A stretch of 64,000 nucleotides of DNA, taken from the NCBI GenBank assembly GCA_900546495.1, contig URDN01000002.1, positions 1 through 64,000 on the forward strand. Reading direction: 5' to 3'. The DNA is from an uncultured Lachnospiraceae bacterium (GTDB lineage Bacteria; Bacillota; Clostridia; Lachnospirales; Lachnospiraceae). Shown here in pieces: positions 47,983-57,082 of the stretch (the stretch's first letter is position 1; every line of letters starts with the position of its first letter). The notes under the pieces were generated by a model, which did no database searches, was not told where the DNA came from, and saw nothing but the letters and a program-made list of their open reading frames with translations. The translations under genes were made by a program, and so were the position numbers.

Positions 47983-48828
47983 ATGATATCTTACGAAACG
48001 CATGTTCTCCCAAATTCCGATTATTACGTATACACCCCAAGTACCCTTGCCCATAAACTGTTTTTCTATCCAATCTGTACCGGCTCTTTCCGTTACGAAA
48101 GCGGCTATCGGTTGGCACGGGATTCTTACGACAGTTTTCTTCTAATGTACATTTTAAAAGGAACCTGTTTTGTAACGGTGGATGGTCAGACAAGACAGGC
48201 TGCGTCAGGTCAGCTTGTTCTTCTGGATTGCTATACACCACATGCCTACGGTACAGATTCCGGTTTTGAAGCCCTCTGGCTGCATTTTGACGGTCCGATG
48301 GCGCGCACTTTTTATGAAACAATTGTATCTGAAAAAGGCTCTCTGCTCTATCCAACTCACCCGGATGCCATCCGCAGATCCCTCTATAATATTTATGATA
48401 CTTTCCGCAGCCGTGCACCAATTGCAGAAGATCAGATTTCCGGAACGATCACAAATATCCTGACGGATTTGTTAACCGCTGAAACGACACAGCAGGCAAC
48501 TAAAAAAACGCAAACTAACGTATCAGAAGCCATTTCACACATTAACAAATATTTTTATAAATCCATTACACTTCAGGAATTAGCAGATATTGCAGCATTA
48601 AGTCCATACTATTTTTCCCGGGTATTTGCCAGAGAAACAGGCATGACTCCGCACAAATATCTCATTACTACCCGCATGGCAAATGCAAAATTTTTGCTGA
48701 AAACAAGCCAGATGTCGGTGAAAGAAATTGCGATCCACTCCGGTTTTTCTGACGAAAGTGGCTTTTGTACTGCTTTTAAAAAACAGGAAAACATGACTCC
48801 AAATGAATATCGCAGTACGGTTTGTTAA
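47983..48828 (+). CDS. AraC-family transcriptional regulator
   Basis: 281 residues; AGGAGG precedes the ATG. The N-terminal cupin-like sensor domain (about 20-140) includes QLVLLDCYTPHAYGT. The C-terminal double HTH (about 180-278) shows ITLQELADIAALSPYYFSRVF and KEIAIHSGFSDESGFCTAFKK. Regulators of this kind usually control sugar-use genes. The adjacent divergent gene is a truncated DUF5107 remnant, so its original target may be lost. Confidence 0.9.
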   Translation: MISYETHVLPNSDYYVYTPSTLAHKLFFYPICTGSFRYESGYRLARDSYDSFLLMYILKGTCFVTVDGQTRQAASGQLVLLDCYTPHAYGTDSGFEALWLHFDGPMARTFYETIVSEKGSLLYPTHPDAIRRSLYNIYDTFRSRAPIAEDQISGTITNILTDLLTAETTQQATKKTQTNVSEAISHINKYFYKSITLQELADIAALSPYYFSRVFARETGMTPHKYLITTRMANAKFLLKTSQMSVKEIAIHSGFSDESGFCTAFKKQENMTPNEYRSTVC

Positions 48829-48853
48829 CATTTCTTGTTATTATCTTTTCTAA

Positions 48854-48884
48854 TGTTAACCCAAAATCATTTTATAGGTTGACA
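48854..48884 (+). promoter_or_regulatory. BirA operator of bioB-bioY
   Basis: TGTTAACC-N15-GGTTGACA matches the BirA operator pattern (TGTTAACC/GGTTAACA arms) with one change. The right arm overlaps the -35 box TTGACA. BirA loaded with biotinyl-AMP is known to repress biotin genes by binding such sites. Confidence 0.85.
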
Positions 48885-48907
48885 ATTAACTCCATTCTGA
48901 TTATACT
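48879..48907 (+). promoter_or_regulatory. Sigma-A promoter of bioB-bioY
   Basis: Consensus TTGACA (48879-48884), 17-bp spacer, TATACT (48902-48907). Transcription would begin about 300 bp before bioB, so the leader contains repeat copy C. Confidence 0.85.
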
Positions 48908-48946
48908 AAGCAACAGAATCATATATTTCAAAGGAAAGCGCTGGCA

Positions 48947-48983
48947 ATGCTGACGGATCATATGATTCGAAAATGATTTTTTT
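48947..48983 (+). promoter_or_regulatory. Possible leader peptide followed by a T run
   Basis: AAGGAAAG precedes a nine-codon ORF (MLTDHMIRK) whose stop is directly followed by seven T. A short ATCAT/ATGAT stem could form before the T run. It may be a weak attenuator or chance. Confidence 0.25.
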
Positions 48984-49007
48984 CTCACATTGCCCTGCAA
49001 ATTCCAT

Positions 49008-49170
49008 TTAAACACAGAATAAGCATTCCCCGCTTCAAATGCGCAGAACACTAAGTGGTGGGTAAGGGAGATGCTTATGTCAGTGGGAGTTAAAAGCTCC
49101 CGCTGACAGGTCGTAAAGCGACTGCATTCATGAGCAAGTAGCAAAGGCGGATTGCGAATGTCCGCTTTAC
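49008..49170 (+). repeat. Dispersed structured repeat, copy C
   Basis: Plus-strand copy, diverged from A and B at about 10-15 positions but with the same hairpins and the same sharp right end GTCCGCTTTAC. It lies in the bioB leader and ends 46 bp before the bioB ATG. Changes in the GTCAGTGGGAG, GTCGC and CGCTT stems give G-U pairs when read in this orientation. Confidence 0.9.
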
Positions 49171-49216
49171 ATGACATTCTGAACACGATTCTATATGCAA
49201 GAATGGAGAATTGATT

Positions 49217-50173
49217 ATGAATATCACTGAACTTACCAAAGAAATTATAAACGGACGGCGTCTGACCCGTGATGACGATCTGTCTTTTTTTGAAACCGCA
49301 GATCTGGAAGAACTGGCAGCCGGCGCAAATGAAATCCGCCAGGCATTATGTGGAAACGCCGTAGATCTGTGTACCATCATCAACGGCCGTGCCGGAAAAT
49401 GTTCGGAAAACTGCAAATTCTGTGCGCAGTCATCCTTTCACCACACTTTCTGTGAAACTTATGGCATGTTAGACACCGATGTTGTCCTTGCAGACTGCCA
49501 AGCAAGAGAAGCCGCCGGCGTGCATGCTTACTCCATCGTCACTGCCGGAAGAACGGTAGAAGGCGATGATCTGGAAAAACTGATCCACACCTACGAAGAA
49601 TTACGTAAAAACAGTAAACTCCGTCTGTGTGCTTCCCATGGATTACTTGCACCGGAAGCATTTTTCCGTCTGAGAAATGCAGGTGTTACCATGTATCATG
49701 CAAACATCGAAACATCCAGACGCAACTTTCCAAATATCTGTACCACACATACTTACGATGATAAAATCCGTGAGATCAAACTGGCACAGGCAGCAGGACT
49801 CTCCGTCTGTTCCGGCGGCATTATCGGCATGGGTGAAACATTTGCTGACCGACTGGACATGGCAGTATCTTTATCTGAGCTTGGCATTGTATCTATCCCG
49901 ATCAATGCACTGATCCCGGTTTCAGGAACTCCGTTTGCTGAGCTTCCACCACTGACAGAGGATGAGATCATCCGTGCAGTTGCCATGTTCCGCTACCTGA
50001 ATCCGGATGCATATATCCGTATGGCAGCAGGACGCAGTTATTTCAAAGACGGTGGTCGTCGATTGTTTGAAGCAGGCGTCAATGCCACCATCACCGGTGA
50101 CATGCTTACTACTGTTGGAAATAATACCAGACAGGATCAGGAAATGCTTACTGATATGGGATTTCAAATATAA
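49217..50173 (+). CDS. bioB: Biotin synthase
   Basis: 318 residues from ATG 49217 (GGAG 8 bp upstream; a TTG six bases earlier is badly spaced). It is a radical SAM enzyme that inserts sulfur into dethiobiotin. The SAM-cluster cysteines are Cys62, Cys66 and Cys69 (CSENCKFC); other family residues are in YHANIETS and CSGGIIGMGE. Length is normal. bioY follows 30 bp later. No other biotin synthesis genes are in the window, so the cell may take up dethiobiotin or have them elsewhere. The BirA operator shows control by biotin. Confidence 0.96.
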   Translation: MNITELTKEIINGRRLTRDDDLSFFETADLEELAAGANEIRQALCGNAVDLCTIINGRAGKCSENCKFCAQSSFHHTFCETYGMLDTDVVLADCQAREAAGVHAYSIVTAGRTVEGDDLEKLIHTYEELRKNSKLRLCASHGLLAPEAFFRLRNAGVTMYHANIETSRRNFPNICTTHTYDDKIREIKLAQAAGLSVCSGGIIGMGETFADRLDMAVSLSELGIVSIPINALIPVSGTPFAELPPLTEDEIIRAVAMFRYLNPDAYIRMAAGRSYFKDGGRRLFEAGVNATITGDMLTTVGNNTRQDQEMLTDMGFQI

Positions 50174-50203
50174 AATCAATGCATAGAAAATGGAGAATGA
50201 CTT

Positions 50204-50770
50204 ATGAACAACACAGCAACGAAAACAACTTCAAAATTTACGATTCAACAGATTGCCATGATCGCGGTCATGACCGCCGTAACTTGTGTACTGGCACCAC
50301 TTTCCATTCCAATCGGTCCGGTACCGATTTCACTTACCAACCTTGTGATTTATTTTTCCCTGTTCATTCTGGGAACAAAAAAAGGAACCATCAGCTATCT
50401 GATCTATCTTCTGATCGGTCTGGTTGGAATCCCCGTATTTTCCGGCTTTACCAGCGGTCCTGGAAAACTCTTTGGACCAACAGGTGGTTATCTGATTGGT
50501 TTTATCCCGCTGGCATTAATAGCAGGTTTCTTTATCAATCATTTTCATAACAAAAAGGCGCTCAGCTTCCTTGGCATGATCCTTGGAACTGCTGTATGCT
50601 ATGCACTTGGAACTTCATGGCTTGCCATTCAGGCTCACATGGGCTTCCAGGCAGCACTTATGGCAGGTGTTATTCCGTTCCTGCCGGGTGATTTTATTAA
50701 AATGATCCTTGCACTGCTGATTGCGCCACAGATCCGCAAACAGTTAGATGCAGCTGGACTGGCACGCTAA
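50204..50770 (+). CDS. bioY: Biotin ECF transporter S component BioY
   Basis: 188 residues, with GGAG before the ATG. About six membrane helices. BioY signatures are AVTCVLAPLSIPIGPVPISLTN near residue 20 and FTSGPGKLFGPTGGYL. It binds biotin in the membrane and works with shared ECF energy-coupling subunits, which are not in this window. Cotranscribed with bioB from the BirA-controlled promoter. Confidence 0.95.
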   Translation: MNNTATKTTSKFTIQQIAMIAVMTAVTCVLAPLSIPIGPVPISLTNLVIYFSLFILGTKKGTISYLIYLLIGLVGIPVFSGFTSGPGKLFGPTGGYLIGFIPLALIAGFFINHFHNKKALSFLGMILGTAVCYALGTSWLAIQAHMGFQAALMAGVIPFLPGDFIKMILALLIAPQIRKQLDAAGLAR

Positions 50771-51103
50771 TAAACTGCCAGATGTTATATTAGCTAAATA
50801 ATATATTACGATGCTAATATAAGTTTATTACCTACGCTAACGTAATTTATCTATTTTGGACTCATACGCCTTAATATTTCATACCAAAAAGAAGAGCTCA
50901 CGATGCTTGTATTCTGCTCACCCAGACAGGGCTATAGCAATTTCGTGAGTTCTTCTTTTTCTTTTATCAGACATATTTGTTTCCCTTTATCAGCATCCTT
51001 TTTTATATGCACGCAAAAAAGACCTGTAAATCCTCTCTCAAAGATTTACAGGTCTTTAAACTCATTTTCATCATACGAACTGTCTGATTATGGTCTGCGA
51101 TAC
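50771..51103. other. 333-bp gap between convergent bioY and rny, with three hairpins
   Basis: A perfect TTATATTAGC/GCTAATATAA stem (50785-50822) lies just after bioY. A longer hairpin with GAAGAGCTCACGA and TCGTGAGTTCTTC arms and a T run (about 50891-50957) probably ends the bio transcript. AAAGACCTGTAAATC/GATTTACAGGTCTTT (51018-51057) with a T run on the minus strand ends rny. No gene is seen. Confidence 0.75.
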
Positions 51104-52651
51104 TTATTTTGCGTAATCTGTTACACGGCTTTCGCGGATAACATTTACTTTGATCTGACCCGGATATTCCAATTCAGCTTCAATCTGTTTTGAAACGTCT
51201 CTGGCCAGAAGTACCATATCTGCATCACTGATCTGCTCAGGTACAACCATAATACGAACTTCTCTGCCCGCCTGAACTGCAAAAGATTTGTCTACTCCCT
51301 TGAAACTGTTTGTGATATCTTCCAGTTTCTTTAATCTGTTTGAATATGTTTCCAGTGTCTCTCTACGCGCACCCGGTCTTGCTGCTGAAATAGTATCAGC
51401 TGCCTGTACCAGACATGCGATCAAGCTCTCCGGCTCAACATCACCATGATGAGCTTCTACGGCATTGATAACAGTAGCGGACTCTTTGAACTTTCTACAA
51501 AGTTCAACACCTAACTGGATGTGAGAACCTTCCATCTCGTGGTCAACAGATTTACCGATATCATGCAGAAGACCTGCACGTTTGGCAATTCTGACATCCA
51601 CACCGATTTCTGCTGCAAGCAGTCCACTTAACTGTGCTACTTCGATGGAATGTTTTAATGCATTCTGACCATAGCTGGTACGGAATTTCATACGTCCAAG
51701 AAGACGTACCAGTTCCGGATGAATACCGTGTACACCTACTTCAAGTGTAGCGGCCTCACCTTCCTCACGGATCATACTCTCTACTTCTTTCTGTGCTTTC
51801 TCTACCATCTCTTCGATTCTGGCCGGATGGATACGTCCATCTACGATCAGCTTTTCAAGAGCGATACGTGCCACCTCACGACGGATTGGATCAAAACCGG
51901 ACAGGATAACTGCTTCCGGTGTATCATCGATAATCAGATCTACACCTGTCATAGTCTCAAGCGTACGGATATTACGTCCCTCACGACCAATGATACGTCC
52001 TTTCATCTCATCATTTGGAAGCTGCACAACAGAAATTGTAGTTTCGGCAACATGGTCGGCTGCGCATTTCTGAATCGCATTTACTACGTATTCTTTTGCT
52101 TTCTTTCCAGCCTCTTCCTTTGCCTGATGCTCCATTTCCTTGACCAACTTTGCAGTATCCAGTTTCACATCTTCTTCAACTGTTTTCAGGAGATATTCTT
52201 TTGCCTGTTCAGAGGTGAGTCCTGAAATTCGCTCCAGTTCCTGTATGCGTTCTTCATTCAGCTTGGCAACTTCTGCTTTCTGTCGCTTAATCTCTTCTTC
52301 TTTTGCTGTAAAACTCTGCTCACGTCGCTCGATAGCTTCCAGTTTTTTATCCAGATTAGCCTCTTTCTGTTCTACACGACGCTCATTACGCTGAATCTCA
52401 GATCTGCGATCTTTGATCTCTTTGTCAAGTTCATTTTTTGTCTTGATAGACTCTTCCTTGACTTCGAGTAAAGCTTCACGTTTCTTCGTCTCAGCAGATT
52501 TCACAGCTTCATCGATAATTGCTCTCGCACGATCCTCTGCACTTCCGATTTTCTCATCAGAGACTTTCTTGAAATGTGCAGTAGATACCACGTAAGTAAG
52601 CAAGATTGCAACTACAGCAGTAATTACCACCGCAATGATAATCTGCGCCAC
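51104..52651 (-). CDS. rny: Ribonuclease Y
   Basis: 515 residues from GTG 52651 (AAGGAGG 7 bp upstream). It is a membrane-bound endoribonuclease that starts mRNA decay in Firmicutes. An N-terminal membrane helix (about 4-24) is followed by a long charged coiled coil (about 30-200), a KH domain (about 205-270; [12 protein letters not shown]) and an HD domain (about 330-425; HDIGK). Length matches the family. It has its own promoter at 52731-52759 and a terminator at 51018-51057. Confidence 0.96.
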   Translation of the reverse strand: MAQIIIAVVITAVVAILLTYVVSTAHFKKVSDEKIGSAEDRARAIIDEAVKSAETKKREALLEVKEESIKTKNELDKEIKDRRSEIQRNERRVEQKEANLDKKLEAIERREQSFTAKEEEIKRQKAEVAKLNEERIQELERISGLTSEQAKEYLLKTVEEDVKLDTAKLVKEMEHQAKEEAGKKAKEYVVNAIQKCAADHVAETTISVVQLPNDEMKGRIIGREGRNIRTLETMTGVDLIIDDTPEAVILSGFDPIRREVARIALEKLIVDGRIHPARIEEMVEKAQKEVESMIREEGEAATLEVGVHGIHPELVRLLGRMKFRTSYGQNALKHSIEVAQLSGLLAAEIGVDVRIAKRAGLLHDIGKSVDHEMEGSHIQLGVELCRKFKESATVINAVEAHHGDVEPESLIACLVQAADTISAARPGARRETLETYSNRLKKLEDITNSFKGVDKSFAVQAGREVRIMVVPEQISDADMVLLARDVSKQIEAELEYPGQIKVNVIRESRVTDYAK

Positions 52652-52730
52652 AGGAGCACCTCCTTATTTAATTTTCATTGTACATATAACAATTTATATC
52701 TGGTATTATGTCATAAATTACAACTATTAA

Positions 52731-52759
52731 ATTTTATACTTTTTTGTGCTTTCTGTCAA
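52731..52759 (-). promoter_or_regulatory. Sigma-A promoter of rny
   Basis: Minus strand TTGACA (52754-52759), 17-bp spacer, TAAAAT (52731-52736), about 80 bp before the GTG start. Confidence 0.7.
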
Positions 52760-52824
52760 GCAAATAATACTAACCGGGGTACTAAACTGTATACAATCAA
52801 TAGCGGTTTCGACACAAAAATACT

Positions 52825-53421
52825 TTATATCCCCATCTGGCGTCTGATTGTCTCAGAGCGAAAGCCACGCCGCATCAGATACTGATAAAGTCTCTGCTTT
52901 TCTTTCTGCCCCATTGTCTCCGCATCATAATGCTTCTTCTCAAGCAAACGATTGATCAGCTGTTCTTCCTCTCCGGAATATTCGTCTTCCAGCGCCTGTT
53001 CGATCAGATCTGACGCAACACCGCGCTCATACAGCTTCATTTTCAACTGCAGCCGGCTCTTTTCTGCCTGATGATATCGGATGTATGTACAAGCATAACG
53101 ATAGTCATCCACATAATGAAAGGATTTCACATAATCAATGGCGCACTGCACAATTTCTTCCGGATAACCGTTCTCCTGCAGCTTCTGACGCAGTTGATAT
53201 TCCGTTCGTTCCATTCTCTGCAAAATATACAAGGCCCTGCGTTTCGCCCGTTTTTCCAGAATCTCCGTACAGATCTCATTCCACTCCTGATCAGACAGAG
53301 AACCTCCCTCTGTCATGCGATACTTCGCCGCTTCTTTTTCATAAATGGGAAAGGAAAGCCCTCCCTCTAATCGAACGGTAAGCTTTCCCTTTTTTCCTCT
53401 GATAATCTCCTGTATCTGCAT
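52825..53421 (-). CDS. recX: RecX regulatory protein
   Basis: 198 residues. Three-helix RecX repeats run through the protein (AKRRALYILQRMERTEYQLRQKL, then DDYRYACTYIRYH, QLKMKLYERGVASDLIEQAL, LYQYLMRRGFRSETI). RecX modulates RecA filaments. Its ATG overlaps the recA stop by one base (TAATG), so the two are translationally coupled and share the SOS promoter. Confidence 0.92.
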   Translation of the reverse strand: MQIQEIIRGKKGKLTVRLEGGLSFPIYEKEAAKYRMTEGGSLSDQEWNEICTEILEKRAKRRALYILQRMERTEYQLRQKLQENGYPEEIVQCAIDYVKSFHYVDDYRYACTYIRYHQAEKSRLQLKMKLYERGVASDLIEQALEDEYSGEEEQLINRLLEKKHYDAETMGQKEKQRLYQYLMRRGFRSETIRRQMGI

Positions 53422-54509
53422 TACTCTGCGTCAGTCTGTGCAGCAGTTTCCACAGAAGCATCTGCGCCAGCTCCTTCTGCAGCTTCTTCACCATCCAGAT
53501 GATAGTACGCACGTACTTTTGCTTCAATCTCCTGACAGATCTCCGGATTCTCTTTCAGGAATTTTTTGGCGTTCTCACGTCCCTGACCGATCTTCTCGCC
53601 GTTGTATGCATACCATGCGCCTGATTTATTAACCACGTCTGTATTTGCCGCCAAATCAAGGATATCACCCTCTCTGGAGATTCCCTGTCCGAATACAATA
53701 TCAAACTCTGCCTCTTTGAATGGCGGAGCAATCTTATTTTTAACAACTTTGATACGTGTATGGTTTCCAAGAATCTCACCGGCCTGTTTTAAAGCCTCTA
53801 CGCGACGTACATCCAGACGGATAGAGGAATAAAATTTCAACGCACGTCCACCGGTTGTTACCTCCGGATTTCCAAACATGACACCAACCTTCTCACGCAG
53901 CTGGTTGATGAAAATAACGATACAGTTTGATTTACTGATCACTGCGGTCAGTTTACGCAGAGCCTGTGACATCAGACGTGCCTGTAGACCTACATGGGAA
54001 TCCCCCATATCGCCCTCAATCTCTGCCTTCGGAACCAATGCTGCAACAGAGTCCACGATTACGATATCAACCGCGCCGGAGCGAACCATTGTCTCTGTAA
54101 TCTCCAAGGCCTGCTCTCCGTTATCCGGCTGGGAAATATAAAGGTTATCAATGTCTACACCGATATTCTTCGCATAAGCCGGATCAAGGGCATGCTCTGC
54201 ATCGATAAATCCTGCGATACCGCCGCGCTTCTGCACCTCTGCTACCATATGTAACGCTACCGTCGTCTTACCACTGGATTCCGGTCCGTATACCTCAATG
54301 ATACGTCCTCGCGGCACACCGCCAAGTCCCAGTGCGATATCAAGACTTAAGCATCCGGTCGGGACTGTCTCCACATTCATATGTACACTCGGATCGCCCA
54401 GTTTCATAACGGATCCTTTTCCATACTGCTTCTCAATATGTGCGATTGCTTCGTCCAGTGCTTTTAATTTTGCCTCTTTCTGAACTTCCATTTTATCATT
54501 TTTTGCCAT
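53421..54509 (-). CDS. recA: Recombinase RecA
   Basis: 362 residues from ATG 54509 (AAGGAG upstream); the longer frame has no basis. It drives homologous recombination and SOS induction. The Walker [10 protein letters not shown] lies at about 75-83; loop regions and the C-terminal domain are typical, with a short acidic Ala/Glu-rich tail. A LexA box lies over the likely start of transcription (54565-54578). Confidence 0.98.
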   Translation of the reverse strand: MAKNDKMEVQKEAKLKALDEAIAHIEKQYGKGSVMKLGDPSVHMNVETVPTGCLSLDIALGLGGVPRGRIIEVYGPESSGKTTVALHMVAEVQKRGGIAGFIDAEHALDPAYAKNIGVDIDNLYISQPDNGEQALEITETMVRSGAVDIVIVDSVAALVPKAEIEGDMGDSHVGLQARLMSQALRKLTAVISKSNCIVIFINQLREKVGVMFGNPEVTTGGRALKFYSSIRLDVRRVEALKQAGEILGNHTRIKVVKNKIAPPFKEAEFDIVFGQGISREGDILDLAANTDVVNKSGAWYAYNGEKIGQGRENAKKFLKENPEICQEIEAKVRAYYHLDGEEAAEGAGADASVETAAQTDAE

Positions 54510-54564
54510 ATTTTTGTTTTTCTCCTTATCTGAACAGCCTGCATTTCTGTTATCATCTGTAAAG

Positions 54565-54578
54565 CAAACATTTGTTCG
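54565..54578 (-). promoter_or_regulatory. LexA (SOS) box of recA-recX
   Basis: CGAACAAATGTTTG on the minus strand fits the Gram-positive LexA pattern CGAACRNRYGTTYG. It sits just past the -10 box, where LexA would block initiation. Confidence 0.88.
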
Positions 54579-54589
54579 CATCTGTTCTT

Positions 54590-54618
54590 ATCATATTATA
54601 AATACCTTCAAAAGTCAA
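54590..54618 (-). promoter_or_regulatory. Sigma-A promoter of recA-recX
   Basis: Minus strand TTGACT (54613-54618), 17-bp spacer, TATGAT (54590-54595). Confidence 0.8.
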
Positions 54619-54701
54619 TCCCGATTATAACATTCTGCCGGATTCCTGTCACTTAGAAAAAATCGGTCTTTTAATGTTTCTATTTTTTATATTATGTACA
54701 A

Positions 54702-54731
54702 AGAAAAACTGTCCGGCATGACACCGGACAG
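54702..54731 (-). terminator. Intrinsic terminator of trxA
   Basis: CTGTCCGG-N7-CCGGACAG with a T-rich tail on the minus strand, 24 bp past the thioredoxin stop. Confidence 0.85.
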
Positions 54732-54754
54732 CAATTTTTTTCAATGTATTTTTC

Positions 54755-55066
54755 CTATGCAAGCGCTTTCTGCAGTTCATCCTCAGTCTGCAATCCAACT
54801 GCACGGTAAGCAACCTCACCGTTTTTGATCACAAGGATGGTCGGGATGCTTGCTACTTCAAACTCACGTGCAAGTTCCATCTGCTCGTCCACATTTACTT
54901 TGCCAAATACTGCATTATCTGCATTTTTCTCTGCAAATGTATGGAAGATCGGAGCCTGCATCTGGCATGGTCCGCACCAGGTTGCCCAGAAATCAAGCAT
55001 TACCGGTTTCTCGCTGTTTAATACTTTCTCGTCAAAATTTTCAACTGTAACTTCCAGAATTTCCAT
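54755..55066 (-). CDS. trxA: Thioredoxin
   Basis: 103 residues from ATG 55066 (GGAGG upstream). A small cytoplasmic dithiol reductase with the active site WCGPC (Cys31 and Cys34) and the cis-Pro motif SIPTI near residue 74. Normal length. It lies between prfC and recA and has its own terminator. Confidence 0.95.
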   Translation of the reverse strand: MEILEVTVENFDEKVLNSEKPVMLDFWATWCGPCQMQAPIFHTFAEKNADNAVFGKVNVDEQMELAREFEVASIPTILVIKNGEVAYRAVGLQTEDELQKALA

Positions 55067-55175
55067 TTTATTTTCCTCCGTAAATAAAGCAGTATTTCTA
55101 TATACAAAAAGCATATCATTACTGCAAAACCACTCCCGGCTCCCAGCATTTTATCTATGCATTTCCGAAAGCAAA

Positions 55176-56765
55176 CTAATTAGTACCAAACTCAGACAGC
55201 ACCAGACCTTCGTTTCGATCCAGTGTCATGCCAACACTCCATGCATTTACAAAGAGTAATAATGGATTGCCCTTCAGATCCTTGATCTTCTTCATATCAG
55301 AAGTACCACTTAAATGATCCAGATCAATGTCTTTATTTTCAATCCAGCGAATGTGCTCATATGGCAGATTCTCCAGACGGATTTCTACGTTATATTCATT
55401 TTCCAGACGGAATTTCAATACATCAAACTGCAGGACGCCTACAACACCGACAATAATCTCCTCCATACCGGTATTGTACTCCTGAAAAATCTGAATCGCA
55501 CCTTCCTGCGCGATCTGGGAGATACCTTTGACAAACTGCTTACGCTTCATGGTATCTAACTGACGCACTCTCGCAAAATGCTCCGGCGCAAAAGTCGGAA
55601 TTCCCTCAAAAGCGAATTTATCTTTTGCAGTAGTCAGTGTATCACCGATGGAAAAAATACCTGGATCGAATACACCGATAATATCGCCGGCATACGCTTC
55701 TTCCACAATCTTACGTTCCTGCGCCATCAACTGCTGTGGTTGGGAAAGTTTCAACTGCTTATTGCCCTGTACATGGAACACTTCCATACCAGCTTTAAAC
55801 TGTCCGGAACAGATACGCATAAATGCAATTCTGTCACGGTGTGCTTTGTTCATATTTGCCTGAATCTTAAATACAAACGCACTGAAATCCTCAGAGAACG
55901 GATCAATCTCACCTTTGTCTGACATTCGCGGCAATGGAGAAGTTGTCATCTCCAGGAAATGCTGCAAAAATGTCTCTACACCAAAGTTGGTCAGCGCAGA
56001 TCCGAAAAATACCGGCGACAGCTGACCTTTAGATACCAGATCCATGTCAAATTCAGCGCTGGCACCATCTAACAGCTCGATTTCTTCCTCTAACTGTTCT
56101 TTATAGTCTTCCCCGATTTCTGACAGTAATTCTTCAGAATCCAGATCAAACTCTTTTTCTTCACCCTCTTTTGTTCCTTTTAAAGTATCTGAGAATGTCA
56201 TAACCTTTTTCGTATTGCGGTCATACACACCTTTGAAATTTTTACCGGATCCGATTGGCCAGTTGATCGGGCAGGTTGCAATTCCAAGCTCTTTCTCGAT
56301 CTCATCTAACAGATCAAAAGGATCGTTGGAATCTCTGTCCATCTTATTAATAAAGGTAAAAATCGGGATATGGCGCATCACGCATACTTTAAACAGCTTA
56401 CGTGTCTGGGCCTCTACACCTTTGGATCCATCAATAACCATAACCGCAGAATCTGCTGCCATCAGGGTACGGTAAGTATCCTCGGAGAAATCCTGATGTC
56501 CCGGTGTATCCAGAATGTTGATGCAAAATCCGTCATACTCAAACTGCAGTACAGATGATGTAACGGAAATACCTCTCTGTTTCTCAATTTCCATCCAGTC
56601 GGAAACTGCATGACGTGCGGTTGCTTTTCCCTTTACGGAACCGGCAAGGTTGATTGCACCTCCGTATAACAGAAATTTCTCTGTCAGTGTTGTCTTTCCG
56701 GCATCCGGATGAGAAATGATCGCGAATGTCCTTCTTTTTTCTATTTCTTTGTGTAAATCAGCCAA
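55176..56765 (-). CDS. prfC: Peptide chain release factor 3
   Basis: 529 residues from TTG 56765 (GGAGG 7 bp upstream). RF3 is a GTPase that removes RF1/RF2 from the ribosome after termination. GTP-binding motifs are HPDAGKTT (near 20), DTPGHQDF and NKMDR; the EF-G-like domain II and C-terminal domain follow. Length is normal. It is transcribed with a leader of about 160 bases from 56933-56961. Confidence 0.95.
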   Translation of the reverse strand: MADLHKEIEKRRTFAIISHPDAGKTTLTEKFLLYGGAINLAGSVKGKATARHAVSDWMEIEKQRGISVTSSVLQFEYDGFCINILDTPGHQDFSEDTYRTLMAADSAVMVIDGSKGVEAQTRKLFKVCVMRHIPIFTFINKMDRDSNDPFDLLDEIEKELGIATCPINWPIGSGKNFKGVYDRNTKKVMTFSDTLKGTKEGEEKEFDLDSEELLSEIGEDYKEQLEEEIELLDGASAEFDMDLVSKGQLSPVFFGSALTNFGVETFLQHFLEMTTSPLPRMSDKGEIDPFSEDFSAFVFKIQANMNKAHRDRIAFMRICSGQFKAGMEVFHVQGNKQLKLSQPQQLMAQERKIVEEAYAGDIIGVFDPGIFSIGDTLTTAKDKFAFEGIPTFAPEHFARVRQLDTMKRKQFVKGISQIAQEGAIQIFQEYNTGMEEIIVGVVGVLQFDVLKFRLENEYNVEIRLENLPYEHIRWIENKDIDLDHLSGTSDMKKIKDLKGNPLLLFVNAWSVGMTLDRNEGLVLSEFGTN

Positions 56766-57082
56766 ATTTAGCCCTCCAACCTGTCTTTATCTTATCTTTC
56801 ATAGCAAGATTTTTAAATGCATTATGTTTATTCAAGAATGCTCTCAGCATTCTTGCTGCGAAATGTGCTTCATGCAACACATGATATATTCTTCTGCACA
56901 TTTCTGCATGTCTATAGTACTCAATCTTATCTATTGTAATAAAGGGAAAAACATCTGTCAAGAGCCAACCGCTTCACAAATTCACACAATTCCAGTCCTC
57001 TTGTTAAACACACTTCCAGAATTGCATTTCTCACCATACTGCTATTTTCAGATGCGAAAATATTGCTTTATCTAACAACCTT
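56766..57082 (-). other. 317-bp gap holding the prfC promoter and a leader hairpin
   Basis: Besides the promoter at 56933-56961, CAAGAATGCT-N3-AGCATTCTTG (56833-56855) forms a perfect 10-bp hairpin in the prfC leader. No T run follows it, so it is not a plain terminator. No gene is seen. Confidence 0.6.
56933..56961 (-). promoter_or_regulatory. Sigma-A promoter of prfC
   Basis: Minus strand TTGACA (56956-56961), 17-bp spacer, TACAAT (56933-56938). Confidence 0.75.

Noticed and set aside
48947..48976. Nine-codon ORF in the bioB leader as a firm leader-peptide gene
   Set aside because: It has a ribosome site but no runs of a regulatory amino acid, and the following stem is very weak. It is kept only as a low-confidence note.
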